DNA of 64,000 nucleotides from Cronobacter dublinensis subsp. dublinensis LMG 23823 (GTDB lineage Bacteria; Pseudomonadota; Gammaproteobacteria; Enterobacterales; Enterobacteriaceae). Below are positions 8,683 through 17,132 of the stretch, in pieces. The notes under the pieces were generated by a model that did no database searches, was not told the DNA's origin, and saw only the letters and a program-made list of their open reading frames with translations. The stretch covers positions 496,001 to 560,000 of the forward strand of contig NZ_CP012266.1 in assembly GCF_001277235.1 (NCBI RefSeq), given 5' to 3'. Both the position numbers and the translations under genes were made by a program. The first letter of the stretch is position 1. Every line of letters begins with the position of its first letter.

Positions 8683-9543
8683 ATGAAACATAACGATTCG
8701 GCGCAGAATTCTCAGGGCCAGCTCTATATTGTCCCGACGCCTATCGGCAATCTCGGCGACATCACGCAACGCGCCCTGACAGTATTGCAGTCCGTCGATC
8801 TTATCGCCGCTGAGGATACCCGTCATACCGGTCTGCTGCTGCAACATTTTGCTATCAGCGCCCGGCTTTTTGCATTGCACGACCATAACGAACAGCAAAA
8901 AGCGGAAACCCTGATAGCCAAACTGCGTGAAGGACAAAACATTGCGCTGGTCTCTGATGCCGGTACGCCGCTGATTAACGACCCTGGCTACCATCTGGTG
9001 CGCGCCTGCCGCGAAGCCGGGCTGCGCGTGGTGCCGCTGCCGGGGCCGTGCGCGGCCATCGCGGCGCTGTCCGCCGCCGGTCTGCCTTCCGACCGCTTCT
9101 GCTATGAAGGTTTTCTGCCCGCGAAATCCAAAGGCCGCCGCGACGCGCTGAAAGCGCTTGAACAAGAGCCGCGCACGCTGATTTTCTATGAGTCTACCCA
9201 TCGTCTGCTGGAAAGCCTTGAGGATATGGTCGCCGTCTGGGGCGAGTCCCGTTATGTGGTGCTGGCGCGCGAACTGACGAAAACCTGGGAAACCATCAAC
9301 GGCGCGCCGGTCGGCGAGCTGCTCGCCTGGGTGAAAGAAGATGAAAACCGCCGCAAGGGCGAAATGGTGCTGATCGTCGAAGGGCATAAAGCGCAGGAAG
9401 ACGCGCTGCCGCCGGACGCGCTGCGCACGCTCGCGCTGTTGCAGGCCGAGCTGCCGCTGAAAAAAGCCGCGGCGCTGGCGGCGGAAATCCACGGCGTGAA
9501 AAAAAACGCGCTGTATAAATACGCGCTGGAGCAGCAGGGCTGA
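8683..9543 (+). CDS. rsmI: 16S rRNA 2'-O-ribose C1402 methyltransferase RsmI
   Basis: A 286-residue tetrapyrrole-methylase-fold enzyme. The N-terminal GxxGN motif (PTPIGNLGD), LVSDAGTPLINDPG and PLPGPCAAIAALSAAGLP are all present. RsmI methylates the ribose of C1402 of 16S rRNA in the decoding centre; RsmH modifies the base. It is divergent from lpoA with 63 bases between the start codons and is followed by rnpB. Confidence 0.96.
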   Translation: MKHNDSAQNSQGQLYIVPTPIGNLGDITQRALTVLQSVDLIAAEDTRHTGLLLQHFAISARLFALHDHNEQQKAETLIAKLREGQNIALVSDAGTPLINDPGYHLVRACREAGLRVVPLPGPCAAIAALSAAGLPSDRFCYEGFLPAKSKGRRDALKALEQEPRTLIFYESTHRLLESLEDMVAVWGESRYVVLARELTKTWETINGAPVGELLAWVKEDENRRKGEMVLIVEGHKAQEDALPPDALRTLALLQAELPLKKAAALAAEIHGVKKNALYKYALEQQG

Positions 9544-9565
9544 CCGCGATAAACCGTGATGGGGC

Positions 9566-9594
9566 GTGACAGCGACTGGCAAACCCTCTATACT
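9566..9594 (+). promoter_or_regulatory. rnpB promoter
   Basis: A -35 GTGACA (9566-9571) and -10 TATACT (9589-9594) are separated by 17 bases. The next seven bases, CCGCGCC, form a GC-rich discriminator of the type seen at stable-RNA promoters, and the RNA starts at 9602. Confidence 0.85.
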
Positions 9595-9601
9595 CCGCGC
9601 C

Positions 9602-9976
<375 letters not shown>

Positions 9977-9981
9977 ATTAT

Positions 9982-10008
9982 AAAACCCCGCTTCGGCGGG
10001 GTTTTTGC
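9982..10008 (+). terminator. Primary rnpB terminator
   Basis: An AAAACCCCGC stem with a TTCG loop, matching GCGGGGTTTT, then a T run. It is the first of five near-identical terminators in the array that follows. Confidence 0.93.
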
Positions 10009-10479
10009 TTTTGAAAACAAGGCAAAGTTGAATGACTGTCCACTACGCTTTCTGTGAAAAGAACGCGGCTTATCGGTTAGCTTCACTCATTAAAAAACCC
10101 CGCTGCGGCGGGGTTTTTGCTTTTGAAAACAAGGCAAAGATGAATGACTGTCCACGACGCTTTCTATGAAGAGAACGCGGCTTACCAGTCAGCTTCACTC
10201 ATTATAAAACCCCGCTTCGGCGGGTTTTTTGCTTTTGAAAACAAGGCAAAGATGAAGGACTGTCCACGACGCTTTCTGTGAAAAGAACGCTGCTTATCGG
10301 TTAGCTTCACTCATTATAAAACCCCGCTTCGGCGGGGTTTTTGCTTTTGAAAACAAGGCAAAGATGAATGACTGTCCACGACACTTTCTATGAAAAGAAC
10401 GCGGCTTACCGGTCAGCTTCACTCATTATAAAACCCCGCTTCGGCGGGGTTTTTGCTTTACCTGGTTAAGGTCAGTTCC

Positions 10480-11016
10480 TTAAAGATGCTCTACGGAGAC
10501 GGTCAGAGACGACTGCACCTTACCTGCGCTGGGGTTATCGTTGACTTTGACCATCCCGATAAAAAAGGGGAAGCGGCCATCGTTCAATGGGATATTTTCG
10601 TTGATATTAAATCGAACACCTTCTGACGAATATAAACCGACGGCGATACCTTTTGCCGCAGTATCGTCATTTAAGGTATTGGCGAGAACGGTGCTTTCAG
10701 TGCTGTCTGCTACGCCGTTAAACTGAAGCGCCGTATGGGCATAGTAATTATCGGTATTGGTATAATCGGTGCAGCCTGCGCCAGTGAGGGACGCGACCAC
10801 CAAAACGGATGACGTTGTGTTGATTGGGCTGGTGGCGACTGCAGGTAACCGCTCAATTTTCTGGTTTCCTAAATCGGCCGTCGTGCGGCTCAGTGAAACT
10901 GCACAACCAGAGGACTGATGCACACTTCCAGTGACGGATAGCGTGGCCGTTTTATCTTCCGCCGCGACGCAGGCCGCGCTCACTAGCGTTAATCCAAGGA
11001 GTACGGTTTTTTTCAT
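10480..11016 (-). CDS. Orphan fimbrial-like (type 1 pilin family) secreted protein
   Basis: A 178-residue protein with a Sec signal peptide (cleavage probably after CVAA, residue 19) and a pilin-like mature part. The two mature cysteines, Cys38 and Cys82, are spaced as in the disulphide of type 1 pilins, and the tail SLTVSVEHL resembles the last pilin strand. AGAGG precedes the ATG. There is no chaperone, usher or other fimbrial gene in the window, and base composition looks more AT-rich than the neighbours, so this may be a remnant of a cluster or a horizontally gained gene. Assignment rests on pattern only; I do not recognise a specific family member. Confidence 0.6.
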   Translation of the reverse strand: MKKTVLLGLTLVSAACVAAEDKTATLSVTGSVHQSSGCAVSLSRTTADLGNQKIERLPAVATSPINTTSSVLVVASLTGAGCTDYTNTDNYYAHTALQFNGVADSTESTVLANTLNDDTAAKGIAVGLYSSEGVRFNINENIPLNDGRFPFFIGMVKVNDNPSAGKVQSSLTVSVEHL

Positions 11017-11326
11017 ATTTTGCCTCTGATAATCCTCATCATCTTTTCCTTAATCCGGATCGCGCCCGGCATGAGCCGCTATTTTTATGCGCGGAGAGCA
11101 GAACGTTATGCTTTTGATGCGAAACGGCGATAAGCGAGGGAAAAATCAGAAACTGACAGTGTAAAGAGACACAGATGGATGTGAGGTAGCGGTCATAGTG
11201 GCGACCAGTGTGTTACCTGGCCTGCGGGGTGGTTTGCCATCAGACGGAAGAATAGCCGTAGCAAAGCGCGACAAAGGAATAAATACAGGAGCAGGCGAGC
11301 CGACAGGCCCGCCCGGAGAGCGTACG
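11017..11326. other. Intergenic stretch between the fimbrial-like gene and yhaL
   Basis: About 310 bases without a supportable gene. Open frames here are short and lack ribosome binding sites. It presumably holds the promoter of the fimbrial-like gene; in E. coli the corresponding interval is much larger and carries other genes. Confidence 0.5.
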
Positions 11327-11503
11327 TCAGGCGGCTTCTTCCTCGGCCAGACGGACTTCGGCTTCAGCGATAATGGCTTCCAGCTCGCTGAGCATGCAAT
11401 CGTAGGTAAACGCTGTTTGCGCTCCGGCGCGTGTAGACGCTTCCTGCGGGACGGGTGAAACAGTCAACTGCGTGACTTTCTTTTGCTGTGTGATAGTACT
11501 CAT
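11327..11503 (-). CDS. yhaL: Small protein YhaL
   Basis: A 58-codon frame from ATG 11503 with AGGAG upstream. The C-terminal half, MLSELEAIIAEAEVRLAEEE, closely matches the end of E. coli YhaL (54 residues), an acidic amphipathic helix likely to form a coiled coil. The N-terminal half is divergent and polar. No membrane segment or signal peptide is visible, and the function is unknown. It lies 37 bases after yhaK on the same strand, as in E. coli, so it is probably the last gene of a yhaK-yhaL unit. Confidence 0.85.
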   Translation of the reverse strand: MSTITQQKKVTQLTVSPVPQEASTRAGAQTAFTYDCMLSELEAIIAEAEVRLAEEEAA

Positions 11504-11539
11504 TTTATGACTCCTGATGCAGCATTCTGCACCTTCTTG

Positions 11540-12241
11540 TTACACCGGCAAATCTACCAGTAAAGCGCGCAGAGGCGAATCGGCGATGAGGGTTATGTTA
11601 GCCTCGTCACGAATAAAAGCGCCATCTCCGCAGGTTAATGCCTCTTTTTCTTCGGTACCGGTTTTCGCATGCACCGTACCGTGGATCGACTGTAAATAGG
11701 CGCGCGGCCCGTTGAGCGGCATACTGACCGATTCCCCTTCATTCAGGGCGATATGCCACAACCACACCTGCTGACGCAACTGCAGACTACCCTCGGCGCC
11801 ATCCGGCGAGGCGAGCAGCTGGCGCGCCTGCGGGCCGACCGCGATTTTCTGCACCGCCGGGTTTTCGCGCTCCGGGCAGGCGTCGAGCCAAAGCTGCATC
11901 CGTGTCAGCGAATGGTCTTTGCTCAGGTTATGTTCGCTGTAGCTTACGCCCGGCTGAGTAGAGAGCAGCAGCGCCTCGCCCGCCTTCGCGCGCAGGTGGT
12001 TGCCTTCGCTGTCGCGGTATTCCGCTTCGCCGTCGAGGATCAGGTTGAGGATATCCACTTTAGGATAGGTGCGCGGCTGGAACGCGGCGGCGGGCGCCAG
12101 CACTTCCTGGTTCAGCACGCGCAGCGAGGCGTAGCCCAGCAGTTTTGGGTCGAAGTAGTGTCCAAAGGAAAAGGTATAGCGAGCCTGCAGCCATCCATAG
12201 TCAGCTTGCCCACACTGTTTGGCTGTTCTCGTAATAATCAT
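11540..12241 (-). CDS. yhaK: Pirin-family bicupin YhaK
   Basis: A 233-residue pirin-like protein, the exact length of E. coli YhaK. The N-terminal block SFGHYFDPKLLGYASLRVLN and LSTQPGVSYSEHNLS are conserved. E. coli YhaK is a cytosolic redox-sensitive bicupin without the usual metal set. It is divergent from yhaJ and likely controlled by that LysR regulator. GAGAGG precedes the start. Confidence 0.93.
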   Translation of the reverse strand: MIITRTAKQCGQADYGWLQARYTFSFGHYFDPKLLGYASLRVLNQEVLAPAAAFQPRTYPKVDILNLILDGEAEYRDSEGNHLRAKAGEALLLSTQPGVSYSEHNLSKDHSLTRMQLWLDACPERENPAVQKIAVGPQARQLLASPDGAEGSLQLRQQVWLWHIALNEGESVSMPLNGPRAYLQSIHGTVHAKTGTEEKEALTCGDGAFIRDEANITLIADSPLRALLVDLPV

Positions 12242-12343
12242 AATTTTACCTCTCTTGACAGGCTTTTATGTTAAGGGTGTGGACGCTGCATTGTTAGCCA
12301 GTTAATCTGCTGGGTATATTCAAATTTCCTGAACGAGAACCTG

Positions 12344-13243
12344 ATGGCTAAAGAAAGGGCATTGACGCTGGAGGCGTTGCGCGTCATGGACGCTATCGAC
12401 CGGCGCGGCAGTTTCGCTGCCGCGGCTGACGAACTGGGCCGCGTGCCGTCTGCGCTGAGCTACACCATGCAGAAGCTGGAAGAGGAGTTGGACGTGGTGC
12501 TGTTCGACCGCTCCGGCCACCGCACCAAGTTCACCAACGTGGGCCGTATGCTGCTGGAGCGCGGACGCGTGTTGCTGGAGGCGGCGGATAAGCTCACAAC
12601 GGACGCCGAGGCGCTGGCGCGCGGCTGGGAAACGCACCTGACTATCGTCGCCGAGGCGCTGGTGCCGACGCCGTGCCTCTTTCCGCTGGTGGATAAACTC
12701 GCCGCGAAAGCCAACACCCAGCTCTCTTTCATCACCGAAGTGCTGGCGGGCGCCTGGGAGCGGCTGGAGCAGGGCCGCGCCGATATCGTCATCGCGCCGG
12801 ACATGCATTTTCGCTCGTCGTCAGAAATTAACTCCCGCAAGCTCTATACGCTGATGAACGTCTACGTCGCAGCGCCGGATCACCCGATCCACGACGAGCC
12901 GGAGCCGCTGTCCGAGGTGACGCGCGTGAAGTATCGCGGCGTGGCGGTGGCGGACACCGCGCGTGAGCGCCCGGTGCTGACGGTACAGCTGCTCGACAAA
13001 CAGCCGAGGCTGACGGTGACATCCATTGAAGACAAGCGCCAGGCGCTGCTCGCCGGGCTTGGCGTGGCGACGATGCCGTATCCGCTGGTGGAAAAAGATA
13101 TTGCCGAAGGGCGGCTGCGCGTCGTAAGCCCGGAGTCCACCAGCGAGGTGGACATCATCATGGCCTGGCGGCGCGACAGCATGGGCGAGGCGAAGGCCTG
13201 GTGCCTGCGCGAAATTCCGAAGCTCTTTAACGTGAAGCGTTAA
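12344..13243 (+). CDS. yhaJ: LysR-type regulator YhaJ
   Basis: A 299-residue LysR protein with an N-terminal winged helix-turn-helix (residues about 9-66) and a substrate-binding domain. E. coli YhaJ affects quorum- and redox-linked genes and nitroaromatic responses and binds upstream of yhaK. The stop codon overlaps the scrR stop on the other strand within TTAA at 13240-13243. Confidence 0.92.
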   Translation: MAKERALTLEALRVMDAIDRRGSFAAAADELGRVPSALSYTMQKLEEELDVVLFDRSGHRTKFTNVGRMLLERGRVLLEAADKLTTDAEALARGWETHLTIVAEALVPTPCLFPLVDKLAAKANTQLSFITEVLAGAWERLEQGRADIVIAPDMHFRSSSEINSRKLYTLMNVYVAAPDHPIHDEPEPLSEVTRVKYRGVAVADTARERPVLTVQLLDKQPRLTVTSIEDKRQALLAGLGVATMPYPLVEKDIAEGRLRVVSPESTSEVDIIMAWRRDSMGEAKAWCLREIPKLFNVKR

Positions 13244-14253
13244 TCCGCCGGATGACGCCATTGCAGCGTGGCCGGGAGGTAGCGCTGCAGCGGCGTCGGT
13301 TCATTGTCATCCACCAGTTGGGTGATCATCTCAAAGCAGTCCAGCGCCAGCTGGCGGCAATCCTGCTGCACGGTATCGATGCGCACTGACAGCGAATCAT
13401 ACAGATAGTGATCGTCAAAGCTCGCCAGATGGATATCGCTCTCCAGCAGGCGATGCTGGCTCATGTAGCGCAACACACCTTCCAGCAGACCGCAGGCGGC
13501 GGTAAACAGCGCCTTCGGCGGACGCCCTAAACGGGCGCAGAGCGCGGCGAACATCTCATAGCCGCTGCTCGGATGATAATTACCGTGAATGATCCACTCG
13601 GGGCGCAGCTCAACGCCCGCCCGCGCCAGCCCCTGCTTAAAGCCTTCCAGCCGGTCGCGGGTGGGAGAGAGGCGCGGCTGACCGCCGAGGAAATAGAACT
13701 CGTCCGGGTGCTGGCGCGCGATGCGTTCGACCAGCTCCGCCGTCGGCGTGACGGAATCGGTGATCACCAGCGGCAGCGCGGTATCGTTCATATGGCGGTC
13801 AAACAGCACCACCGGCAGCTGTTCGCTGAGCTTCACGTAGTCGCTGTCGCTCAGCATGCTGGAGGCGACGATAAGCCCGTCCACCTGGCGCGACACCAGA
13901 TTATTGACCACGACGGTCTCCTGGCCGGGGTTTTCATCGGTGCAGGAGATAAGCAGCTGAAGCCCCGCCTCGCGGCACAGGGTTTCCAGTTCATACGAAA
14001 ACACGGCGAAACCGTAGTTGGTAATCTCCGGCACCACCAGCCCCAGCGTATGGCTGCGGTTGTCGCGCAGCAGGCGGGCGTGAATGCTCGGCTGATAGTG
14101 GTGCTGCTGTGCGATGGCCAGAACGCGCTCGCGCGTCTCCTGCGCCACGCGCAGCTCTTTGCCTCGTCCATTGAGCACCAGACTGGCGGTGGCTTTGGAA
14201 ACCCCCGCCAGGGCGGCGATATCACTGATAGTAACGCGTTTGGTTTTTCGCAC
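13240..14253 (-). CDS. scrR: Sucrose operon repressor ScrR (LacI family)
   Basis: A LacI-family repressor: helix-turn-helix VTISDIAALAGVSKATASLV near the N terminus, hinge, then a periplasmic-binding-protein-like sugar domain. Whole-protein similarity is to ScrR of Klebsiella and pUR400, which releases DNA on binding fructose or fructose-1-phosphate. I take GTG at 14253 (337 codons, MRKTKRV), matching known ScrR starts; a TTG at 14277 would add eight residues and is possible, and neither has a strong ribosome binding site. Last gene after scrB, 28 bases away. Confidence 0.93.
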   Translation of the reverse strand: MRKTKRVTISDIAALAGVSKATASLVLNGRGKELRVAQETRERVLAIAQQHHYQPSIHARLLRDNRSHTLGLVVPEITNYGFAVFSYELETLCREAGLQLLISCTDENPGQETVVVNNLVSRQVDGLIVASSMLSDSDYVKLSEQLPVVLFDRHMNDTALPLVITDSVTPTAELVERIARQHPDEFYFLGGQPRLSPTRDRLEGFKQGLARAGVELRPEWIIHGNYHPSSGYEMFAALCARLGRPPKALFTAACGLLEGVLRYMSQHRLLESDIHLASFDDHYLYDSLSVRIDTVQQDCRQLALDCFEMITQLVDDNEPTPLQRYLPATLQWRHPAD

Positions 14254-14281
14254 GGCTTCGGTTCGGTGAGTGGTCAAACCC

Positions 14282-15691
14282 TCATTCTACCATGCAAGGG
14301 CGTAACGACCAGTAGCGCAGCCGGAGTTGCGCGTCGCCTTCAAAGCCAAGCATCGCGCTGGCCGCCGGAAAATAGCGGCTGCTCATCACGCCTTCGCCGT
14401 CGTTGATAAAAATTTCGACGCTGGAACGGTCGCACAGAATGTGCAGGCGCTTCGCCTCGCCCTGCCAGTAGCGGTAGAGCCACTCGCCGTTTTTCAGGCT
14501 GCGGCGCGAAAGGCGCAGACCATCGCGCGTCCATTCAAGGCGCAGCGTGCCTGCGAAATCGAGCGTGACGTCGCCCTGCGCTTCCAGCATCAGCTCCAGG
14601 CTTTCGGCTACCATTGGCGGGAGCGTTGAGGCTACGCCCCCGACGCGTTGTTCGTCGCCACGCAGCGCGGCAAGTTCGCGCGCCGGCTGCTGGCAGAGCA
14701 AGCCATCGCGAAGCGAGAGCTCGCGCGGGCAGGTCATCTGGTGGATCCAGCCCTGCGCCACGGTCGGCTGCAGCATCTCTTCGCCGTCCGGCACGCCCAT
14801 CCAGCCGATAAGCAACCGGCGGCCATCGTCGGCCTGCGTGGTCTGCGGCGCGTAAAACTCAAAACCCGCGTCCAGCTCCACCAGCGGGCCGTGGCGGTAT
14901 TCCGTCTGTTCATAATCCAGCTCGCCGCACAGATACGCGCTCGGGTACGTATTAAGAAAGCGTTTCTCTTCGCGCGCCACGCCCTGCGGGCAGCAGAGCA
15001 GAATGGCTTTGCCGTCGAGCATAAAGAGATCCGGGCACTCCCACATGTATCCCGCATCGCCCAGACCGCCCAGCGTGCTGCCCGCTATCTCGCCGAGATT
15101 TTCCCAGTTCCACAGGTTATCGGATCGCAGCAGCAGCACCTTGCCCTGGTGTTCGAGATCCTGCGCGCCCAGCACCATGTACCAGTGTTCTGCGTGCCGC
15201 CAGACTTTCGGATCGCGCACGTGGCCGGTGTAGCCGCCGGGCAGCGGCATCACCGGGCCGAGCTTGTCGAAGCCGCCGTCGGCGTTCTGCACCGCCAGAC
15301 ACTGCCACGCGGTGCGCGTGCCGTCGTCAAACTTCACGTTGCCGGTATAGCAGAGCGTCAGCGTGCCGGCGTCATCCACCGCGCTGCCGGAATAGCAGCC
15401 GCTGCGGTCATACTCTTCATCCGGTAGCAGAGCCAGCGGCTCGTGACGCCAGTGCGTCAGATCCGCCGAGCTCCAGTGTCCCCAGCACTTATGCTGATGC
15501 TGACAGCCCAGCGCATTCCACTGATAAAACAGGTGGTAACGCCCCTGAAAATGAATAAAGCCGTTCGGGTCGTTCATCAGGCCGGTAACAGGCGCCAGGT
15601 GCCAGCGCGGATAGTGGCGATCGCCAAGCGCGACCGGCTGGCCTTTCATCACGGCCTGTAAAATGGCAGGCAGCAGCGTGCGGGTAGTCAT
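14282..15691 (-). CDS. scrB: Sucrose-6-phosphate hydrolase ScrB (GH32)
   Basis: A 469-residue glycoside hydrolase family 32 enzyme. The nucleophile motif NDPNG is at residues 40-44, RDPKV and WECPDLF (acid/base glutamate) follow, and the C-terminal beta-sandwich is present. It splits intracellular sucrose-6-phosphate to glucose-6-phosphate and fructose. The start overlaps the scrA stop by one base (TAATG), indicating translational coupling. Confidence 0.96.
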   Translation of the reverse strand: MTTRTLLPAILQAVMKGQPVALGDRHYPRWHLAPVTGLMNDPNGFIHFQGRYHLFYQWNALGCQHQHKCWGHWSSADLTHWRHEPLALLPDEEYDRSGCYSGSAVDDAGTLTLCYTGNVKFDDGTRTAWQCLAVQNADGGFDKLGPVMPLPGGYTGHVRDPKVWRHAEHWYMVLGAQDLEHQGKVLLLRSDNLWNWENLGEIAGSTLGGLGDAGYMWECPDLFMLDGKAILLCCPQGVAREEKRFLNTYPSAYLCGELDYEQTEYRHGPLVELDAGFEFYAPQTTQADDGRRLLIGWMGVPDGEEMLQPTVAQGWIHQMTCPRELSLRDGLLCQQPARELAALRGDEQRVGGVASTLPPMVAESLELMLEAQGDVTLDFAGTLRLEWTRDGLRLSRRSLKNGEWLYRYWQGEAKRLHILCDRSSVEIFINDGEGVMSSRYFPAASAMLGFEGDAQLRLRYWSLRPCMVE

Positions 15692-17061
15692 TATTCAGCG
15701 TCCGTTTTGTATTTCCACAGGTAAGAGACCGCAAAAGCGACACAGAAGGCGATAGCCATACCGAGGGTGTAGTTCAGCAGCGAGCTGGCCTTCACAATCG
15801 CCATGCCCGGAATCCCGGTCAGCCCGACCGCGGTCATGCCCACATGGGTGGAAACGACCCACGCGCCGCCTGCCGCGCCGCCGATAAGCCCCGAGATAAA
15901 CGGCTTCACGAAACGCAGGTTCACCCCGAAAATCGCCGCCTCGGTGATGCCGAGCAGCGCCGAGAAGCCCGACGGCAGCGTAATCGCTTTCACTTTCGGA
16001 TCTTTGGTTTTAAACCACACCGCGAGGCACGCGCCGCCCTGCGCCACGTTCGCCATCGCCCAGATGGGCAGCAGGAAGTTCACGCCGATAGACGGGTTGC
16101 CGAGCAATCCTGCTTCAATCGCGTGGAAGCTATGATGCACGCCGGTAATGACAATCACCGAGTAAAGACCGCCGAACAGCAGCCCTGCGAGCCAGCCTGC
16201 GTGGGTAATCAGCGTACTTAACACCAGAGAGATGCCGTCGCCGAGCGCGCGGCCCGCCGGGCCGATCACCAGCAGCGCCACGAAGCCTGAGATAATCACA
16301 GTGAAGAACGGCGTCAGGATCAGATCCAGCGCGTCCGGGATAATCCGGCGCAGCTGTTTTTCAAGAAGGCTCATGAACCATACGGCCAGCAGCACCGGGA
16401 ATACCGTGCCCTGGTAGCCAATCATCGCGACCTCAATCCCGAAGAAGTTCATGGTGTGGAAGCCCGCCGCCACGCCCCAGGCGTTAGTCAGCGCCGGATG
16501 GGTGAGGATACCGCCAAGCGTCGCGCCCAGATACGGGTTGCCGCCAAACTCGCGCGCGGCGGTAAAGCCTATCAGGATAGGCAGAATGATGAACGCCGCC
16601 GAGCTGCACATATCCAGCATGATATAGAGCGCGTTATCGGGGCTGACCCAGCCGTAGGTTTTCACCATGCCGAGCAGGCCCATCAGCAGGCCGGAGGCGA
16701 CGATAGCCGGAATGATCGGCACGAAAATATTCGACAGCAGACGCGCGATGCGCTGGAACGGGTTCAGCTTGCGGGCCGCGACGCTTGCCGCTTCCGATTT
16801 GCTGGATTCGCTTATCCCGGCGACCGCGATAAACGCGGCGTACACTTTGTTGACGACGCCGGTACCGAAAATAATCTGTAGCTGTCCGGCGTTGCGAAAG
16901 CAGCCTTTGACACCTTCGACATTGCCGATGGCGGCCGTGTCGGCTTTGGCGTCGTCCACCAGCACCAGCCGCAGACGCGTGGCGCAGTGGGCGGCGCTGG
17001 CGATATTCTCTTTGCCGCCGAGCAGCGGCAGGAGCGAGCGGGCAATCTGTTCAAAATCCAT
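15691..17061 (-). CDS. scrA: PTS sucrose transporter EIIBC ScrA
   Basis: A 456-residue phosphotransferase permease: EIIB domain (residues about 1-90) with the phosphorylated cysteine in AAHCATRLRL (Cys26), then a ten-segment EIIC membrane domain with the GITEAAIFGVNLRF motif. No EIIA domain is fused; a cellular glucose-type EIIA is known to serve ScrA. It imports and phosphorylates sucrose on carbon 6. Confidence 0.96.
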   Translation of the reverse strand: MDFEQIARSLLPLLGGKENIASAAHCATRLRLVLVDDAKADTAAIGNVEGVKGCFRNAGQLQIIFGTGVVNKVYAAFIAVAGISESSKSEAASVAARKLNPFQRIARLLSNIFVPIIPAIVASGLLMGLLGMVKTYGWVSPDNALYIMLDMCSSAAFIILPILIGFTAAREFGGNPYLGATLGGILTHPALTNAWGVAAGFHTMNFFGIEVAMIGYQGTVFPVLLAVWFMSLLEKQLRRIIPDALDLILTPFFTVIISGFVALLVIGPAGRALGDGISLVLSTLITHAGWLAGLLFGGLYSVIVITGVHHSFHAIEAGLLGNPSIGVNFLLPIWAMANVAQGGACLAVWFKTKDPKVKAITLPSGFSALLGITEAAIFGVNLRFVKPFISGLIGGAAGGAWVVSTHVGMTAVGLTGIPGMAIVKASSLLNYTLGMAIAFCVAFAVSYLWKYKTDAE

Positions 17062-17104
17062 AACAACCTCGGTCTTGTGGTTTTTGTGTGGTCAGCAAAG
17101 CGCA

Positions 17105-17125
17105 GGCCCCCGCGCGGCGGGGGCC
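17105..17125. repeat. GC-rich hairpin between scrY and scrA
   Basis: A nine-base stem GGCCCCCGC/GCGGGGGCC with a three-base loop, lacking a T run on the scr strand. It could act as an mRNA stabiliser or partial attenuator that keeps ScrY porin mRNA above scrA levels. Confidence 0.55.
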
Positions 17126-17132
17126 GTTATCA

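Noticed and set aside
10030..10460. The rnpB 3' repeats as a CRISPR array
   Set aside because: Units are 112 bases and contiguous with no variable spacers; each contains an intrinsic terminator, and they are copies of the rnpB end.
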